A model generated the notes under the pieces. The model worked only from the letters and a program-made list of their open reading frames with translations, did no database searches and was not told where the DNA came from. This document shows positions 60,790-64,000 of a stretch of DNA of 64,000 nt, one piece after another; position 1 is the stretch's first letter; each line of letters starts with the position of its first letter. The DNA is from Ligula intestinalis (taxonomy: Eukaryota; Platyhelminthes; Cestoda; Diphyllobothriidea; Diphyllobothriidae). The translations under genes were made by a program, and so were the position numbers. Location: contig JAYGXS010000002.1 of assembly GCA_036362985.1 (NCBI GenBank), forward strand, positions 88,467,609 to 88,531,608, written 5' to 3'.

Positions 60790-61440
60790 CATAGGCATCT
60801 TTAAATCGCCAGCTTAGGGTTTGCGGTGCATATAATAGAAAGATTTACGGATTTTACTAAAAAGGCCTTTAATGTGAAAAGTAAATGAGAAGCTAGACGC
60901 CAGAGTAACACCAAGGTACCGGAAAGAGGATACCTTGTTGAAGAGAATTTCAATGGTTTTGGGGCTAGGAGGAGGTTGCAGTCCAAAAACAAAATGGACT
61001 GACTTTTGGTCTTTAGGTAGATTATTTTCTGACGAGCATTCTGAGGCGTGGTTCAGACTATCCTTCAGTACCTGGAGTTGTATCTAACTTTTGGGAGGAT
61101 GGACAACAACCATATCATCAGCATATTTAACAAACAAACATTCGTTTGGCAATCGCAGATCGGAAAAAGACGTTAGGAGATCATAGAGATTCTTAGAGAA
61201 CTCCACAGTTGTTGGGAAGAACCCTTGAGTTTTGTTTGCTGCAGTGAACGAATTGAGTGCAGGTAATGAAATAGTCCTTAAGCCAAGAGATAGCCCAGCC
61301 GGGAGAGCCGCATGCAGAAGTTTTATTAAGAAGGAGATGGTGCGGCTTCGTAGTAAAGGCTGATGAGTTGTCGAGAAAAGCACATGCGTATGCACGGCAG
61401 CCCTTAACTGGGTCTCTTAGAGCAGTATGGACTACCAGAA
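60790..61440 (-). pseudogene. Jockey/CR1-like non-LTR reverse transcriptase pseudogene
   Basis: Minus-strand frames in order: CAFLDNSSAFTTKPHHLLLN (RT motif A region, degraded from the usual DLSKAFDTVPH), WAISWLKDYFITCTQFVHCS, SRVLPNNCGVL then stop; after a frameshift, SDLRLPNECLFVKYADDMVV (catalytic YADD with both Asp); a TAG; then QKSVHFVFGLQPPPSPKTIE and FNKVSSFRYLGVTLASSFSF (thumb, FRYLGVTL motif), ending at a TAA near 60.82 kb. An inactive fragment of the palm and thumb; the endonuclease and C-terminal end are absent. Confidence 0.8.
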
Positions 61441-61689
61441 CAACAGCGCAAATTGCAGGGGATCGGAAAAATCGGTAACTCAGTTATACTATTCTGTTTA
61501 TATCTGTACTGCAGCAGTTCTAACAAATAAGACATCCTTACGGGGTCCAGAAGTTATAACTTTGTTCGACAAAAGTATCGTGGAAATATTTTATAATCCC
61601 TTATACTGCTTTTGCCTCATTTTCTAACGGCTTTCGTTGGGCTGCCTGGTCAGGTCCACTAAATATAATGTACTTCTAAAAGTATCTCT

Positions 61690-62072
61690 TCAATAGCCAG
61701 ATTTACAACTGATTTCATTTATTTGTCGCGCGATGTAAGCAGTAGCCCGATTTACACTTTTTCATTTTTTTGCCGCGCGCAAGTGGCCTCCAACTACAAA
61801 ACCTTTCTAACGGCTGCTGCAGCCAATTTTTTTTACCAACTTTTCATTTACTTTCACGTGAAAAAAGGGAAAAAGAGGCAAATAATTGACTTTCTTCGAG
61901 TTTGCTGCTGCAGCAGCCGCCCGTAGGCTTTTTGCTTGAAGGTCGCCTGTGTGCGTGGCAAAAAAAACAAAAAAGAGTAAATGAGGCTATTGAAGTGTGC
62001 AAATCGAACTACTGCGTGGATCACGTGACAGGTTAATTTAAATATGTAAATCGGACTACTGAGTAGATGCAA
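61690..62072. mobile_element. Foldback palindrome centred on CACGTG
   Basis: An imperfect palindrome of about 380 bp centred at 61857/61858 (TTTCACGTGAAA). Left anchors GCAGTAGCCCGATTTACAC, TTTTTTGCCGCGCGCAAGTG and CGGCTGCTGCAGCC mirror right anchors GTGTGCAAATCGAACTACTG, GTGTGCGTGGCAAAAAAAAC and GCTGCTGCAGCAGCCGCCCG. The outermost part contains a further CAGTAG.CCGATTTACA copy (62040-62070). Non-coding; foldback-type MITE is the likeliest class. Confidence 0.75.
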
Positions 62073-62102
62073 GTACGCGTATATATTTTTATTTTTAATA
62101 CA

Positions 62103-62196
62103 GCTGATAGTTTACAGGGGTATTTATTTATATAGACCCTTGTATGCATTTATATAGACCCCTGTATGCATTTATATAGACCCCTGTATGCATTCA
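62103..62196 (-). repeat. 22-bp tandem repeats, left array
   Basis: Three units of TTATATAGACCCCTGTATGC type, the reverse complement of the right-hand array, plus a stray CAGGGGTATTTAT. Confidence 0.9.
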
Positions 62197-62520
62197 TATT
62201 GTTACCGAGGCGGAACCTCCCATGCAGTCAAGATCGATGGTGAACAGTACAGGCCACCTGGGCGATACACGTAGTCAAGCCATCCCCGCTGGTTCGCGCC
62301 CGTATTCAAGCCGCCCACGTCGTGTTTCGAGCAAACCTGAGGGCCGCCCACACAGCCGGTGTAATGGCCGCAAACCAGGAGCGTCCAGAAGGGCCACCCG
62401 AGCACCATACGCCAGGAACATTCTGGAAAGGTGGCAGCCCCATGAAAACGCCGGACTCGAGAAGATAAAAAAGCCTGCAAACCCCACTGTCCTTGTCACT
62501 TGCTGAATAAAGCCCTTTTA
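62197..62520 (+). other. GC-rich non-coding-like segment with AATAAA
   Basis: Starts TGTTACCGAGGCGGAACC and holds a B-box-like GGTTCGCGCCC and AATAAAGCCC near its end. The 94-codon frame on + and overlapping frames on - show no family. It might be an LTR or a SINE-like insertion; I cannot decide. Confidence 0.3.
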
Positions 62521-62549
62521 CCCTTAGAAGTGCCACGAGCACAAAGAAA

Positions 62550-63004
62550 TACGATAACGAAAAACCCGATTTCTCAGGTGAGGCGAAATATTGAGCGGCA
62601 AATCCCTCTGAAGAGGATAGGTGAAACACTCAATTTGTCTTATTCGACAGTCAAATAATTATAAAAACTTGAGCAAGAATGAAAATTACGAGCGAGATTT
62701 CGAAACCACTTATGAGAAGAGAAGGCCGAAACAAATATCGGAAACAACTAAGCAGCTTGTTGCTGAGATGGTCAATGCTCAAAACGAGATGACCCGAGAG
62801 AGAAATCGTTCATATTTGGGAATCCTGCAGGTGCCGACGTCACAGTCCACCGTTTCAAGAATCATGAGAAAAATCAATTACTCGAGAAAGCTATTTTCAT
62901 TGGTGCCTGTAGAAAGAAATACACCCACACTCATAAACATCCGGAGAATTTATGTGAATGCAATTGCCTTGGCGCTCGACGAAAATATTACAATGCATAC
63001 ATAG
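62550..63004 (+). pseudogene. Tc1/IS630-like transposase N-terminal fragment
   Basis: Two frames combine into helix-turn-helix DNA-binding domains. The first frame gives PLKRIGETLNLSYSTVK (then stops). A second frame (62621-63004) gives RRPKQISETTKQLVAEMVNA, then a degenerate SQSTVSRIMRKINYSRKLFS and VPVERNTPTL...RRIYVNAI. This is the order of a paired-type HTH followed by the link to a DDE catalytic domain. The frame ends (ENITMHT-stop) exactly where the 22-bp repeats start, so the catalytic domain with its Asp and Glu residues is absent. Confidence 0.5.
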
Positions 63005-63006
63005 TT

Positions 63007-63232
63007 CTATAACTGCATACAGGAGTCTATCTTAATTAATACAGGGGTCTATAAAAATGCATACAGGTGTCTATATAAATGCATGCAGGGTTCTATATAA
63101 ATGCATACAGGGGTCTACATAAATGAATACAGGGGTCTATAAAAATGCATACAGGGGTCTATATAAATGCATACAGGGTTCTATATCAATGCATACAGGG
63201 GTCTATGTAAATGAATACAGGGGTAATAAATT
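63007..63232 (+). repeat. 22-bp tandem repeats, right array
   Basis: About ten units of ATGCATACAGGGGTCTATAT plus AA, with point variants. Opposite orientation to 62103-62196. Confidence 0.92.
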
Positions 63233-63800
63233 AATACGTCTAGTGGGTAGTTCTTCTTCCGCTGCTTTTCGAAGTACTATTTCAGGTAAATACCCTCTTG
63301 TCGTGGAAACTGTTTGCTCCACCTCTACATCCTTTACACTACCTACATCCATGGTGTTATAAGTAAAAGTGGAGATGACCACGATTGTAGAGGCCAACAA
63401 ATATGTATGAATCTTCTTTACATACCACTGACAACCTACTCCCACTTTTATATAACTGGGTTTTTACGACGAGGACTCTCGATTCTTGTGGAATTAAGAA
63501 ATGACATAAAGGAGACATTGGTGTACGGACGCTCACCGGTTGGTTACGGAAATCACTCGTCCCGATCTGCCTTGTGGGCAGTCTAAGCTCCCTTTTCTCT
63601 AGAGGTAATAGTTTTCTGCCTACAGTAAAAACTAAAGATTCGTTGCAATTTGATCTTTCAAGATGAGGACTACATTAGCATGTCGGCTGTCAGCTGTTTA
63701 AAGCACAACTGATAGTGATTTTCGGTACTGCTACCAGATAGAACGACTCCATTTCCCTCTCTCCCAAGTCCAGAATACGCCGCATCTGCTCTCCTGAAAT
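63233..63800. other. Intergenic, nothing firm
   Basis: The 90-codon frame at 63314-63586 is not recognised. Confidence 0.4.
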
Positions 63801-63810
63801 AGTGGAAATA

Positions 63811-64000
63811 GAATTGCAGAAGCTACAAAACACACTCCATTAAAACGGTTATTCAGAAAGGTTCATCCTTCGAAACATCAAAGAGCGTGTCACAAAGGCC
63901 TTAGTTGCAACGGCGGAAAGGTGGGATTTAGTTCTGAGAGTGCCTTTTTCGGGAGACGCAGCAAGTGAACATGTAAGACGACCTCTGAGGATAGCAAGCA
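63811..64000 (+). pseudogene. Possible Penelope-like RT connector fragment at the window edge
   Basis: The + frame reads ELQKLQNTLH, stop, NGYSERFILRNIKERVTKAL, then LRVPFSGDAASEHVRRPLRI. The NGY..RFI and RVPF.GD..SE.VRR.L patterns occur in the RT-to-endonuclease connector of Penelope-like proteins. It runs off the window. Confidence 0.35.

Noticed and set aside
61270..61395. MHTHVLFSTTHQPLLRSRTI as part of the LINE RT
   Set aside because: The correct frame over this stretch is the neighbouring one (CAFLDNSSAF, WLKDYF); only the YADD part of that open frame is genuine.
63123..63362. Repetitive Tyr/Gly-rich protein
   Set aside because: Translation of the 22-bp tandem repeats.
1..64000. CRISPR arrays, operons, bacterial promoters or ribosome binding sites
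   Set aside because: The window is eukaryotic; the tandem repeats present have no CRISPR-like spacer pattern.

Overview
The window is eukaryotic DNA: AT-rich, with large spliced introns and dense retroelement debris. The best guess is a flatworm, probably a large-genome tapeworm of the diphyllobothriid type. That rests on the transposon content (several Penelope-like elements with hammerhead-type motifs, LINE fragments, tRNA-derived SINEs) and multi-kilobase introns; the species cannot be fixed from sequence alone.

The one clear host gene is a Shaw/Kv3-type voltage-gated potassium channel on the + strand. It enters the window already inside its T1 domain and ends at 44386. Five exons can be joined in frame: 1-97, 7906-8133, 9563-10379, 23652-23984 and 43737-44386, about 707 codons. 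They hold the end of the T1 domain with its zinc motif, all six membrane segments, the TVGYGD selectivity filter, the Shaw-like post-S6 region and a long serine/proline-rich tail. Intron 2 uses a GC donor; the others are GT-AG. Introns 3 (13.3 kb) and 4 (19.8 kb) hold most of the transposons.

Layout: SINE cluster 0.68-1.1 kb; exon 2 and exon 3 at 7.9-10.4 kb; Penelope-like element 1 (PLE1, minus) with long inverted arms at 10.8-13.8 kb; degenerate repeats enclosing an ATP synthase c-subunit-like pseudogene at 15.9-17.0 kb; LINE endonuclease pseudogene at 17.5-18.2 kb; exon 4 at 23.7 kb; repeats and two SINEs at 25.8-27.5 kb; Penelope remnants at 29.0, 31.0-31.6, 34.3-36.3 (PLE3) and 38.0-38.4 kb, with a GAA microsatellite at 37.9 kb; an inverted-repeat element just before exon 5, whose opposite-orientation partner lies at 48.2 kb.

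Downstream of 44.4 kb I find no host gene. The region holds further repeats: a second Penelope-like element with inverted ends at 57.2-58.5 kb (PLE2), a non-LTR reverse transcriptase pseudogene at 60.8-61.4 kb, a 380-bp foldback palindrome at 61.7-62.1 kb, and 22-bp tandem arrays in opposite orientations around a truncated transposase at 62.1-63.2 kb.

The most interesting theme is a recurrent architecture: the hammerhead-bearing 3' tails of Penelope-like elements appear as head-to-head inverted pairs at three independent loci (10.8/13.8, 57.2/58.4 and 38.0/38.4 kb). All sequence comparisons here were made by eye.
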